Source: Mesorhizobium sp. M1B.F.Ca.ET.045.04.1.1
Lineage (GTDB): Bacteria; Pseudomonadota; Alphaproteobacteria; Rhizobiales; Rhizobiaceae
Direction: 5' to 3'
NCBI RefSeq assembly: GCF_003952465.1
Contig: NZ_CP034448.1
Coordinates: 5,061,001 to 5,125,000, forward strand
DNA length: 64,000 nt
Part shown: one piece after another, positions 47,770-56,045 of the stretch
Position numbering within the stretch: the stretch's first letter is position 1
Layout of the letters: every line of letters starts with the position of its first letter
Position numbers and translations under genes: made by a program
The notes under the pieces: generated by a model
The model's input: the letters and a program-made list of their open reading frames with translations, nothing else
What the model was told of the DNA's origin: nothing
Databases searched by the model: none

Positions 47770-47973
47770 ATGTCTGTCGCCCGCGTCACCGAAATCACGT
47801 CGTCGTCCTCGAAGAGCTTTCAGGATGCAATCGAGGAGGGCATTGCGCGCGCCGCAAAGACCCTGAAGAACGTCGAGGGCGCCTGGATCAAGGACCAGAA
47901 GATCGTCGTCCAGGGCGGCAAGATTGCCGCCTATCGCGTCAACATGAAGGTCACCTTCATCCTCACCGATTAA
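47770..47973 (+). CDS. Dodecin (flavin-binding)
   Basis: The 67-residue product MSVARVTEITSSSSKSFQDAIEEGIARAAKTLKNVEGAWIKDQ (start shown in part) has the dodecin fold: one helix and three strands, with VEGAWIKDQK containing the flavin-stacking tryptophan. Dodecins form dodecamers that store or buffer FMN/FAD. The ATG follows CAGGAGGAAGCC. A family A repeat starts just after the stop. Confidence 0.93.
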   Translation: MSVARVTEITSSSSKSFQDAIEEGIARAAKTLKNVEGAWIKDQKIVVQGGKIAAYRVNMKVTFILTD

Positions 47974-47975
47974 AA

Positions 47976-48018
47976 CATGTCTCCCGAAAGTGGGAACCGG
48001 TTTCGGGACAAAGACATG
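47976..48018. repeat. Palindromic repeat, family A
   Basis: CATGTCT (47976-47982) and AGACATG (48012-48018) form the outer arms, with CCCGAAA and TTTCGGG as the inner pair. It starts 3 bp after the dodecin stop and may end its transcript. Confidence 0.82.
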
Positions 48019-48159
48019 CGTAAAATCAGAAGCTAAGCGCATGGAGCGAATCTGAAAGATCGCGACGCGCTTTAGGATCAGGCCGCCAGCGGAAAGTCTG
48101 GAACCTTCGTTCGCTCCTCTCATTGTCCAGACAGGCAAGCAATTGAGAGGAGCACCCCT

Positions 48160-48525
48160 ATGACTACCCCGTCTGGTCACACCGAAGCCATTGCCGCCAC
48201 GCGCGTCATCGGCACCTCGGTCTACAACACCGAAGGCGACAGTATCGGCAGCGTCGAGGATGTCATGCTCGACAAGATGTCGAACGGCATCATGTTCGCA
48301 GTCATCGGCTTCGGCGGCTTCCTCGGCATGGGAGAGAAATACCATGCCATCCCATGGGCGAGCCTCGACTACGACCCGGAGAAGGGCGGTTACGTCGTGC
48401 CTTTCACCAAGGACCAGCTCAAGGCGGCACCCGCGTACTCGATCAAGGAGCTGACCGGCGCCGACGGCGAAGCGGCGCGCGATGCGTCCTTCGAATATTA
48501 CCACATAAAGCCCTACTGGCATTGA
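48160..48525 (+). CDS. PRC-barrel domain protein
   Basis: The 121-residue protein contains a PRC-barrel with ATRVIGTSVYNTEGDSIGSVEDVMLDKMSNGIMFAVIGFGGFLGMGEKYHAIPW, the usual pattern of stress-linked soluble PRC-barrel proteins in rhizobia. The C-terminus YYHIKPYWH is short. No other domain is present. A perfect hairpin downstream (48552-50005) is now split by an IS3-family element. Confidence 0.92.
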   Translation: MTTPSGHTEAIAATRVIGTSVYNTEGDSIGSVEDVMLDKMSNGIMFAVIGFGGFLGMGEKYHAIPWASLDYDPEKGGYVVPFTKDQLKAAPAYSIKELTGADGEAARDASFEYYHIKPYWH

Positions 48526-48573
48526 CCGCTTAAGCGGCGGATCGGAATCGAAAGGCCCCCGGAATTGAACTGA

Positions 48574-48607
48574 CCCCCGAAAGTTGGACACAACCTTCGG
48601 GGGTTTT
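48574..48607 (+). terminator. Hairpin at the left end of the IS
   Basis: CCCCCGAAAGTTG and CAACCTTCGGGGG pair over 13 positions with one mismatch around a GACA loop and are followed by TTTT. It lies inside the IS before orfA, where it could stop outside transcripts from reaching the transposase. Confidence 0.7.
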
Positions 48608-48609
48608 GC

Positions 48610-49131
48610 ATGTCCAAACACAGTGCGCGTTTCAAGCGCTCGGTTGTCGATAGCTATTTGTGCGGGGATGAAAGCTACGCGAGTGCGGCGTCTAAGCGTG
48701 GAGTTGACGCGGCGACTGTGCGCAAGTGGGTTGCTTTGTACCAGGCGCATGGCGATGCCGGGCTGTCGCGGAAGTACGGTCGTTACGATGTGGCGTTCAA
48801 GCTGTCGGTGCTCGAGCGGATGTGGAAGGACGGTCTGTCGCATCGCCAGACGGCGACGCTGTTCAATATCCGCAATTCCGGTTGCCTGACGGGCTGGGAG
48901 AAGCACTATCATGCGGGTGGGATAGAGGCGCTCGGCCCCCGCCCTAGAGGACGACCCATGTCAAAGCCGCCGGCCCCTGCGGTGCCTGTTGCAGCCAGTG
49001 ACGAGGCCAAAAGCCGCGAAGAATTGCTGGCCGAGTTGAAGCAGTTGCGGATGGAGAACGCCTACCTAAAAAAACTGAAGGCCTTAACGCAGGAACATGC
49101 GCCCAAAAAGCGCAAGCCGTCCAAGCGTTAA
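48610..49131 (+). CDS. IS3-family transposase OrfA
   Basis: The 173-residue product has a helix-turn-helix with SVVDSYLCGDESYASAASKRGVDAATVRKWVALYQAHGDAGL and a second one near FNIRNSGCLTGWEKHYHAGG. A leucine-zipper helix follows at about 138-160 (SREELLAELKQLRMENAYLKKLKAL). OrfA binds the IS ends. An A7 run (49068-49074) in the zipper region is the probable frameshift site for making OrfAB. Confidence 0.92.
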   Translation: MSKHSARFKRSVVDSYLCGDESYASAASKRGVDAATVRKWVALYQAHGDAGLSRKYGRYDVAFKLSVLERMWKDGLSHRQTATLFNIRNSGCLTGWEKHYHAGGIEALGPRPRGRPMSKPPAPAVPVAASDEAKSREELLAELKQLRMENAYLKKLKALTQEHAPKKRKPSKR

Positions 49132-49964
49132 GGCCGTTTTATCCGCTTAAGGACCTGCTCGACCTGGCGAAGCTGCCGCGCAGCACGTTCTATTACAGGC
49201 AAAAGGCGGCCTCGCGCCCGGACCGTCATGCGGCGCTGAAGGAGGCGATCAAGGCCATCTTCGACAGCCACAAGGGCCGCTATGGCTATCGCCGGGTGAC
49301 CGTGCAACTGCGCCAGTTGGGCCAATGCGTCAACCACAAGACCGTCCAGAGCCTGATGGCCGGGATGGGATTGAAGTCACTGGTCAGGCCGAAGAAGTAT
49401 CGTTCCTACAGGGGCGAGATCGGGCGGACCGCTCCCGATCTCTTGCAGCGCAAGTTCGGCGCCGACCGCGCCAACCGCAAATGGGTGACCGACGTGACGG
49501 AGTTCAGCGTGGCCGGCGACAAGCTCTACCTGTCTCCCATCATGGATCTCTACAATGGCGAGATCGTCGCCTTCGAGACGGCGCGCCGGTCGCGCTTCAA
49601 ACTGGTGGACAACATGCTGACCAAAGCCTTCGCCCGGCTCAACGAGGACGAGCGGCCGATCCTGCATTCCGATCAGGGATGGCAATACCAGATGTCGGCA
49701 TTCCAGCGCAGGCTGGAGGCCAGAGGCCTTGCACAGAGCATGTCACGCAAAGGCAATTGCCTCGACAACGCACCGATGGAGAGCTTCTTCGCCACACTCA
49801 AGTCCGAGCTCTTCCATCCGGAAAGGTTCGACACTGTCCAAAGCCTCGATACGGCCATCAAGGGCTACATCGACTATTACAACCACCGCCGCATCAAACT
49901 GAAACTGAAAGGGCTGGCCCCTGTGCAATACAGGACCCAGCCCTTAAATCTACCAGCTCAATGA
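49074..49964 (+). CDS. IS3-family transposase OrfB (integrase core, -1 frame)
   Basis: After a -1 slip at the A7 run, translation would run from about 49074 through RPFYPLKDLLDLAKLPRSTFYYRQKA into the catalytic core. DDE residues lie in KWVTDVTEF (D), LHSDQGWQYQ (D) and NAPMESFFATLKSELFH (E). The frame opens without a good separate start; a GTG at 49296 would cut off the N-terminal part. The 49074 start marks the fusion point, not a start codon. The reading frame is intact to its stop. Confidence 0.85.
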   Translation, partial: TEGLNAGTCAQKAQAVQALRPFYPLKDLLDLAKLPRSTFYYRQKAASRPDRHAALKEAIKAIFDSHKGRYGYRRVTVQLRQLGQCVNHKTVQSLMAGMGLKSLVRPKKYRSYRGEIGRTAPDLLQRKFGADRANRKWVTDVTEFSVAGDKLYLSPIMDLYNGEIVAFETARRSRFKLVDNMLTKAFARLNEDERPILHSDQGWQYQMSAFQRRLEARGLAQSMSRKGNCLDNAPMESFFATLKSELFHPERFDTVQSLDTAIKGYIDYYNHRRIKLKLKGLAPVQYRTQPLNLPAQ

Positions 49965-50020
49965 ACCGTCCAACTTTACGGGGTCAGTTCAAATCCGGGG
50001 GCCTTCGTGCATCTGGTCCT

Positions 50021-50143
50021 CTACTCCGCCGCGCGGAGGGTAGAAAGCTCCATCGAGCTTTGCTGGGGCTTCTGGCTGTCGCAGGACGTCAGAAACGCCG
50101 CCGCGATCAGAAACAAACTCACGATACCGCTCAACTGGGACAT
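50021..50143 (-). CDS. Small lipoprotein
   Basis: The 40-residue product MSQLSGIVSLFLIAAAFLTSCDSQKPQQSS (then ten residues) has a signal peptide ending in the lipobox LTSC, so the mature lipoprotein would be only about 20 residues. An AGGAGG site lies 9 nt before the ATG at 50143. Similar tiny lipoproteins such as entericidins are common in envelopes, but I cannot assign a family. It is divergent from eno, and its stop is close to the IS right flank. Confidence 0.65.
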   Translation of the reverse strand: MSQLSGIVSLFLIAAAFLTSCDSQKPQQSSMELSTLRAAE

Positions 50144-50342
50144 GGCGAAACTCCTCCTGTTTCGCCCCGCGCAGACTCGAACATAAATCAGAACCCCGCC
50201 TGGCGGGCATGACTTATGATGACAGAAATTTGCGCTTCGTGAATCCAGCCGCCGGCAATATTTGCGGACGGCCCGATTGCCTTTTGCGGTGCTTTGGCTA
50301 AGAGGGGCGCGACGCTTCAATCGATCAATCGGGGACATCGCA

Positions 50343-51617
50343 ATGACCGCCATCGTCGACATAGTCGGGCGTGAAATCCTGGACAGCCGTGGAAATCCGA
50401 CCGTCGAGGTCGACGTGGTGCTGGAAGACGGCTCGATGGGCCGCGCCGCGGTGCCGTCGGGCGCCTCGACCGGCGCGCATGAGGCGGTCGAGCTGCGCGA
50501 CGGCGGGCCGCGCTATCTCGGCAAAGGTGTCGAGCGTGCGGTCGAGGCCGTGAACGGCGAGCTGTTCGAGGCGATCGGCGGCATGGAGGCCGAGAACCAG
50601 ATCCACATCGACCAGACGATGATCGAGCTCGACGGCACGCCGAACAAGAGCCGGCTCGGCGCCAATGCCATCCTCGGCGTGTCGCTGGCGATCGCCAAGG
50701 CCGCGGCGGAGGCCGCCGGCCTGCCGCTCTACCGCTATGTCGGCGGCACCAAGGCGCACATCCTGCCGGTGCCGATGATGAACATCATCAACGGCGGCGC
50801 CCATGCAGACAACCCGATCGACTTCCAGGAATTCATGATCCTGCCGGTCGGCGCGCCGACGCTGCGCGACGGCGTGCGCTGGGGCTCGGAGATCTTCCAC
50901 ACGCTGCGCAAGAAGCTGAAGGACGCCGGCCACAACACCAATGTCGGCGACGAGGGCGGCTTCGCCCCTAACCTGAAGAGCGCGCCGTCGGCGCTCGATT
51001 TCATCATGGAATCGATCGAGAAGGCCGGCTTCAAGCCTGGCGAGGACGTGGCGCTTGGCCTCGACTGCGCCGCGACCGAGTTCTTCAAGGACGGCAATTA
51101 TGTCTATGAGGGCGAGAAGAAGACGCGTGATCCGAAGGCGCAGGCCAAATACCTTGCCAAGCTCGCTTCCGACTATCCGATCATCACCATCGAGGACGGC
51201 CTTGCCGAGGACGACTGGGAGGGCTGGAAGATCCTGACCGACCTCATCGGCACGAAGACCCAACTCGTCGGCGACGACCTGTTCGTCACCAACACGGCGC
51301 GGCTGCGCGACGGCATCCGCATGGGCGTCGCCAACTCGATCCTGGTCAAGGTCAACCAGATCGGCTCGCTGACCGAAACGCTCGACGCGGTCGAGACCGC
51401 GCACAAGGCCGGCTACACCGCCGTCATGTCGCACCGTTCGGGAGAGACCGAGGATTCGACCATCGCCGACCTTGCGGTGGCGACCAATTGCGGACAGATC
51501 AAGACCGGCTCGCTGTCGCGCTCGGACCGCATGGCCAAGTACAACCAGCTCATCCGCATCGAGGAAGAACTCGGCAAGCAGGCACGCTACGCTGGCAAAT
51601 CGGTGATCAAAGGCTGA
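50343..51617 (+). CDS. eno: Enolase
   Basis: Enolase converts 2-phosphoglycerate to phosphoenolpyruvate. The ATG at 50343 gives MTAIVDIVGREILDSRGNPTVEVDVVLEDG and 424 residues, the normal length. The signature VKVNQIGSLTETLDAVETAHKAGYTAVMSHRSGETEDSTIADLAVAT, the metal ligand region EDGLAEDDW and SGASTGAHEAVELRDG are all present. It stands alone with its own promoter; pyruvate dehydrogenase genes follow about 2 kb downstream. Confidence 0.98.
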   Translation: MTAIVDIVGREILDSRGNPTVEVDVVLEDGSMGRAAVPSGASTGAHEAVELRDGGPRYLGKGVERAVEAVNGELFEAIGGMEAENQIHIDQTMIELDGTPNKSRLGANAILGVSLAIAKAAAEAAGLPLYRYVGGTKAHILPVPMMNIINGGAHADNPIDFQEFMILPVGAPTLRDGVRWGSEIFHTLRKKLKDAGHNTNVGDEGGFAPNLKSAPSALDFIMESIEKAGFKPGEDVALGLDCAATEFFKDGNYVYEGEKKTRDPKAQAKYLAKLASDYPIITIEDGLAEDDWEGWKILTDLIGTKTQLVGDDLFVTNTARLRDGIRMGVANSILVKVNQIGSLTETLDAVETAHKAGYTAVMSHRSGETEDSTIADLAVATNCGQIKTGSLSRSDRMAKYNQLIRIEEELGKQARYAGKSVIKG

Positions 51618-51673
51618 TTCTGAGCAATTTCCAGGGAACGTAACGGCAGGTCATTCGTCCAGCCCACCAGGGA

Positions 51674-51697
51674 GCGCCGCATGACCTCAGGCGGCGC
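51674..51697 (+). terminator. Possible eno terminator hairpin
   Basis: GCGCCGC and GCGGCGC form a perfect 7-bp stem around an ATGACCTCAG loop, about 57 nt after the eno stop. There is no T-run, so termination is uncertain. Confidence 0.4.
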
Positions 51698-51711
51698 ACC
51701 TTGAGGTTAGA

Positions 51712-51753
51712 TGCATGTCGCCGCCAGGCTGCGGCGCGTTTTGGCGACATGCA
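51712..51753. repeat. Palindromic repeat related to family A
   Basis: TGCATGTCGCC (51712-51722) and GGCGACATGCA (51743-51753) are perfect 11-bp arms around a 20-nt centre. The element resembles the second palindrome at 13119-13168. It lies between the convergent eno and beta-helix genes. Confidence 0.8.
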
Positions 51754-51779
51754 CCGATCCTGTGGAAGGCTGCCGCCGC

Positions 51780-52376
51780 TCACACGCTTTCCGTGCGATG
51801 CACGTCCAGCGCCGCCGAGAGGCTTCCCGTTATTTTCTGCATCACATCGGGAAGGCTTCGGTCGACGCCGTAGACGAAGCCTGGGAAATCGAGCGGTTTC
51901 TGCCGGGACCAGATTGCCTCGTGCTGGTCCGGGGGCAGGATTTGGGTTGGATCGCCAACCGCGATCCAGCCGATCGGCACGACCGTGCCAGGCTCGAGGT
52001 GGGTGCGCAGGTGAACGGTGCCATTGATGCGAACCTCCGAGCCACGCTCGATATGCGCACCATGGAAAACCGCCGCGCCCGTAGCGATGAAGACCTCGTC
52101 TGCGACTTCTGCGCCAACCACGTGGCTATTGGGGCCGACGATGCAATGGTTCCCGATCGTGCAAGGGTGGCGTGCCGTGGCGCGGATCACGGCGTTCTCC
52201 AGCACGATGCAGTTGCGGCCGATGCGGATCGAGCCGCCCGCCTCCGCCACAAGGCGGGCGCCATGCATTATCCGGCTGCCAGCGCCAATGGCGACATCGC
52301 CACAGACGGTGGCGTCCGGAGCGACCCACGCATCGGTATCGATCACTGGTGAATGCCCCGCGTAAGAAATGATCAT
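51780..52376 (-). CDS. Left-handed beta-helix (hexapeptide) protein, gamma-carbonic-anhydrase-like
   Basis: The 198-residue product consists of hexapeptide repeats (VAPDATVCGDVAIGAGSRI, IRIGRNCIVLENAVI, CTIGNHCIVGPNSHVVGA, DEVFIATGAAVFHGAHIERGS). It belongs to the gamma-carbonic-anhydrase/PaaY-like group by overall layout. The canonical zinc histidines appear replaced (VIR for VIH, GPNSHVV for GHGxxxHG), so carbonic anhydrase activity is doubtful. The start overlaps the stop of a MarR-family gene, so the two are coupled and probably functionally linked. Confidence 0.8.
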   Translation of the reverse strand: MIISYAGHSPVIDTDAWVAPDATVCGDVAIGAGSRIMHGARLVAEAGGSIRIGRNCIVLENAVIRATARHPCTIGNHCIVGPNSHVVGAEVADEVFIATGAAVFHGAHIERGSEVRINGTVHLRTHLEPGTVVPIGWIAVGDPTQILPPDQHEAIWSRQKPLDFPGFVYGVDRSLPDVMQKITGSLSAALDVHRTESV

Positions 52377-52891
52377 CGCTCGCTCTCCTGTTTCTCGATC
52401 TCAGCCGCGCGACAGCCGATCGGGCAAACCTCAGCTCCGCAGAGGTCATGTTCGCAGAGGCGGCACGTTGTCCGCGCGAAGGCGCGGGAGGTTGTTGCGC
52501 CGGCAAGAATCTTATCCAGCATCGAAACAAAGCGCCGCCGCTCATCCGGTCGCAGTGCCGACAGCAATCCGTCGAGCACGGCAAGTCGGAGAGCCTGCAT
52601 CTCCTTGACCTGGCCGTGGCCGCTCTCCGTCAGCGCCAGCGGCGTGACACGACCCTCCGGTTTGCCGCGCTCAATCAGCGCCTGCCGCTCCAGCCCGTCG
52701 ATCAAACGCACGGCAGTCGGTTGGCTGACACCGACGACCTCGGCGAGTTCCGTCGTCGTCAGCCCCGGCTTGAAGTGCAGCATCGACAGCACCGCCGCCG
52801 CGCTCGGCGAAAGCTCTCTCAACGACGCTTCCGTCCGGTCGCGAATCATGGCGCCGAGCGCGCCGAGTTTATTGGCGTCCAACAATTGCAT
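52373..52891 (-). CDS. MarR-family regulator with cysteine-rich C-terminus
   Basis: The 172-residue product has a MarR winged helix-turn-helix at about 25-110 (LSPSAAAVLSMLHFKPGLTTTELAEVVGVSQPTAVRLIDGLERQALIERGKPEGRVTPLALTESG). The last 30 residues hold five cysteines in CRLCEHDLCGAEVCPIGC, which could bind a metal or cluster or sense redox state. The overlapping downstream gene suggests a two-gene unit. A perfect palindrome covers its own start codon and is the likely autoregulatory operator. Confidence 0.9.
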   Translation of the reverse strand: MQLLDANKLGALGAMIRDRTEASLRELSPSAAAVLSMLHFKPGLTTTELAEVVGVSQPTAVRLIDGLERQALIERGKPEGRVTPLALTESGHGQVKEMQALRLAVLDGLLSALRPDERRRFVSMLDKILAGATTSRAFARTTCRLCEHDLCGAEVCPIGCRAAEIEKQESER

Positions 52892-52901
52892 AGCGTATGC
52901 A
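52887..52901. promoter_or_regulatory. Palindromic operator overlapping the MarR start
   Basis: TGCATA-GCG-TATGCA is a perfect 6-bp inverted repeat that includes the start codon (52889-52891), with AT-rich DNA beyond it. Binding here would block translation-start-proximal transcription, a usual MarR autoregulation layout. Confidence 0.6.
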
Positions 52902-53080
52902 TATATAACTTCATGGCAACGTCAACTGTTTTGTGCGACCAAGCTGCGCGACCGCAACGCATCGAGGCAACATCCCTGCCGGGCCGCTCCAGTTTCATGC
53001 TTCGTAACCGTCCATTAAGCACAATTGGGCGAAAAGAGACTCGATGGTCGCTTGCGTTCGCGGCCGCGAGGGTTCGGGTC

Positions 53081-53404
53081 ATGTGGACACGTCAGCATAA
53101 GCAGAGAAACACCGGCAGGCTGATCATTCCGTCGCTCTGCGCGCTGTTCCTCACTTATTTCGGCTTCCATGCCTATCATGGCGAGTTCGGCATCTACTCC
53201 AAGTATCGGCTGCAGGCCCTGGCGGCCGAACTGCAGGCCCGGCTCGATGCCGTCAAGGCGCGCCGGGTCGACTTCGAGCGCCGCGTCCAGCTCTTGCATG
53301 AAGGCACGCTGGAGAAGGACATGCTTGACGAGCAGGCCCGAAAGGCGCTCAATCTGTCTCAGCCCGACGAAATCACCATCATGCTGCCCGCCCCGGCGAA
53401 ATAA
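53081..53404 (+). CDS. FtsB/DivIC-like septum formation protein
   Basis: The 107-residue product has one transmembrane helix (about 15-33, IIPSLCALFLTYFGFHAYHG). A coiled coil follows (KYRLQALAAELQARLDAVKARRVDFERRVQLL), then ARKALNLSQPDEITIMLP, the FtsB-type pattern. FtsB joins FtsL and FtsQ in the divisome. In alphaproteobacteria it commonly lies between eno and pdhA, as here, which supports the call. A hairpin with T-run follows. Confidence 0.9.
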   Translation: MWTRQHKQRNTGRLIIPSLCALFLTYFGFHAYHGEFGIYSKYRLQALAAELQARLDAVKARRVDFERRVQLLHEGTLEKDMLDEQARKALNLSQPDEITIMLPAPAK

Positions 53405-53452
53405 CCGAATTTCGGTTAATCGCGCTTATTCGCAATGATTCTAATCGCTTAG

Positions 53453-53475
53453 ATGCATGCCAGCCATGCATTTTT
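53453..53475 (+). terminator. Terminator-like hairpin after the FtsB gene
   Basis: ATGCATG-CCAGC-CATGCAT is a perfect 7-bp stem followed by TTTTTC, 48 nt after the FtsB-like stop. Its low GC content makes it weak. Confidence 0.5.
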
Positions 53476-53579
53476 CAGCATGGCGCAATGCATCCTCGCA
53501 TGTTAGCCTCGCTCAAATCGGTGGGGAGACGGTCGCTCTCCCTGAATGTCCGCGAAGAGACGCCAACAGGGAGTGATGC

Positions 53580-54626
53580 ATGGCCACCGCCGCCAGAAAA
53601 GCGCCTGCCAAGTCCAAATCCAGATCCGACGGCAAATCGTCGACCCTTTCCACCCCCAAGCCAGCCGAATTCACCAAGGAAGAAGAGCTTTCCGCCTACC
53701 GGCACATGCTGCTCATCCGCCGCTTCGAGGAGAAGGCGGGCCAGCTCTACGGCATGGGCTTCATCGGCGGCTTCTGCCACCTCTATATCGGCCAGGAGGC
53801 CGTCGTCACCGGCATGAAGATGGCGCTCATCGAGGGCGACCAGATGATCACCGCCTATCGCGACCACGGCCATATGCTGGCGATGGAGCTTTCGCCGCGT
53901 GGCGTCATGGCCGAACTCACAGGCCGCCGCGGCGGCCTGTCGAAGGGCAAAGGCGGCTCCATGCATATGTTCTCCAAGGAGAAGCATTTCTATGGCGGTC
54001 ACGGCATCGTCGGCGCGCAGGTGTCGCTCGGCACCGGTCTCGCCTTCGCCAACCGCTATCGCGACAACAAGAACGTCTCGCTGACCTATTTCGGCGACGG
54101 CGCCGCCAACCAGGGCCAGGTCTACGAAAGCTTCAACATGGCTTCGCTGTGGAAGCTGCCGGTCATCTACATCATCGAGAACAACCGCTACGCCATGGGC
54201 ACGTCCGTGTCGCGCTCGTCCGCCGAGACCGACTTCTCCAATCGCGGCGCCTCCTTCAAGATTCCCGGCATGCAGGTCGACGGCATGGATGTCCGCGCGG
54301 TCAAGGCCGCCGGCGATGTCGCCGCCGAATGGTGCCGCGCCGGCAACGGCCCGCTCATCCTCGAAATGCAGACCTATCGCTATCGCGGACACTCGATGTC
54401 CGATCCGGCGAAATACCGCTCCAAGGAGGAAGTGCAGAAAATGCGCTCCGAGCATGACCCGATCGAGCAGGTCAAGGCGCGGCTGATGGACAAGAAGTGG
54501 GCGAGCGAGGACGAGCTCAAGGCCATCGACAAGGAGGTTCGCGACGTTGTCGCCGATGCCGCCGAATTCGCCCAGAACGACGCCGAGCCGGATCCGTCCG
54601 AGCTCTGGACCGACATCGTACTCTAA
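53580..54626 (+). CDS. pdhA: Pyruvate dehydrogenase E1 component, alpha subunit
   Basis: E1 decarboxylates pyruvate with thiamine diphosphate and reductively acetylates lipoyl groups. The 348-residue alpha subunit has the phosphorylation-loop region YRYRGHSMSDPAKYRS and the ThDP-binding motif FGDGAANQGQVYESFNMA. A basic, disordered N-terminus of about 30 residues precedes the fold. The heterotetrameric (alpha plus beta) form is typical of alphaproteobacteria and mitochondria. It heads pdhABC with gaps of 15-20 nt. Confidence 0.97.
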   Translation: MATAARKAPAKSKSRSDGKSSTLSTPKPAEFTKEEELSAYRHMLLIRRFEEKAGQLYGMGFIGGFCHLYIGQEAVVTGMKMALIEGDQMITAYRDHGHMLAMELSPRGVMAELTGRRGGLSKGKGGSMHMFSKEKHFYGGHGIVGAQVSLGTGLAFANRYRDNKNVSLTYFGDGAANQGQVYESFNMASLWKLPVIYIIENNRYAMGTSVSRSSAETDFSNRGASFKIPGMQVDGMDVRAVKAAGDVAAEWCRAGNGPLILEMQTYRYRGHSMSDPAKYRSKEEVQKMRSEHDPIEQVKARLMDKKWASEDELKAIDKEVRDVVADAAEFAQNDAEPDPSELWTDIVL

Positions 54627-54641
54627 GGAGAGGGCTAGGAC

Positions 54642-56027
<1,386 letters not shown>

Positions 56028-56045
56028 GCCGGTCGGGAGGACAAC

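Larger units (their letters stand above)
48566..49991 (+). mobile_element. IS3-family insertion sequence (IS150-like)
   Basis: The 1426-bp element has terminal inverted repeats beginning TGAACTGACCCC on both ends and continuing through AAAGTTGGAC. A 3-bp target duplication AAT (48563-48565 and 49992-49994) flanks it. It carries orfA and a -1-frame orfB with a DDE integrase core. Both open frames look intact, so it may be active or recent. It is inserted in the loop of an 11-bp hairpin. Confidence 0.93.

Noticed and set aside
51780..52376. Calling the hexapeptide protein an active gamma carbonic anhydrase
   Set aside because: By alignment to the usual motif the three zinc histidines are replaced, so only the fold family is supported.
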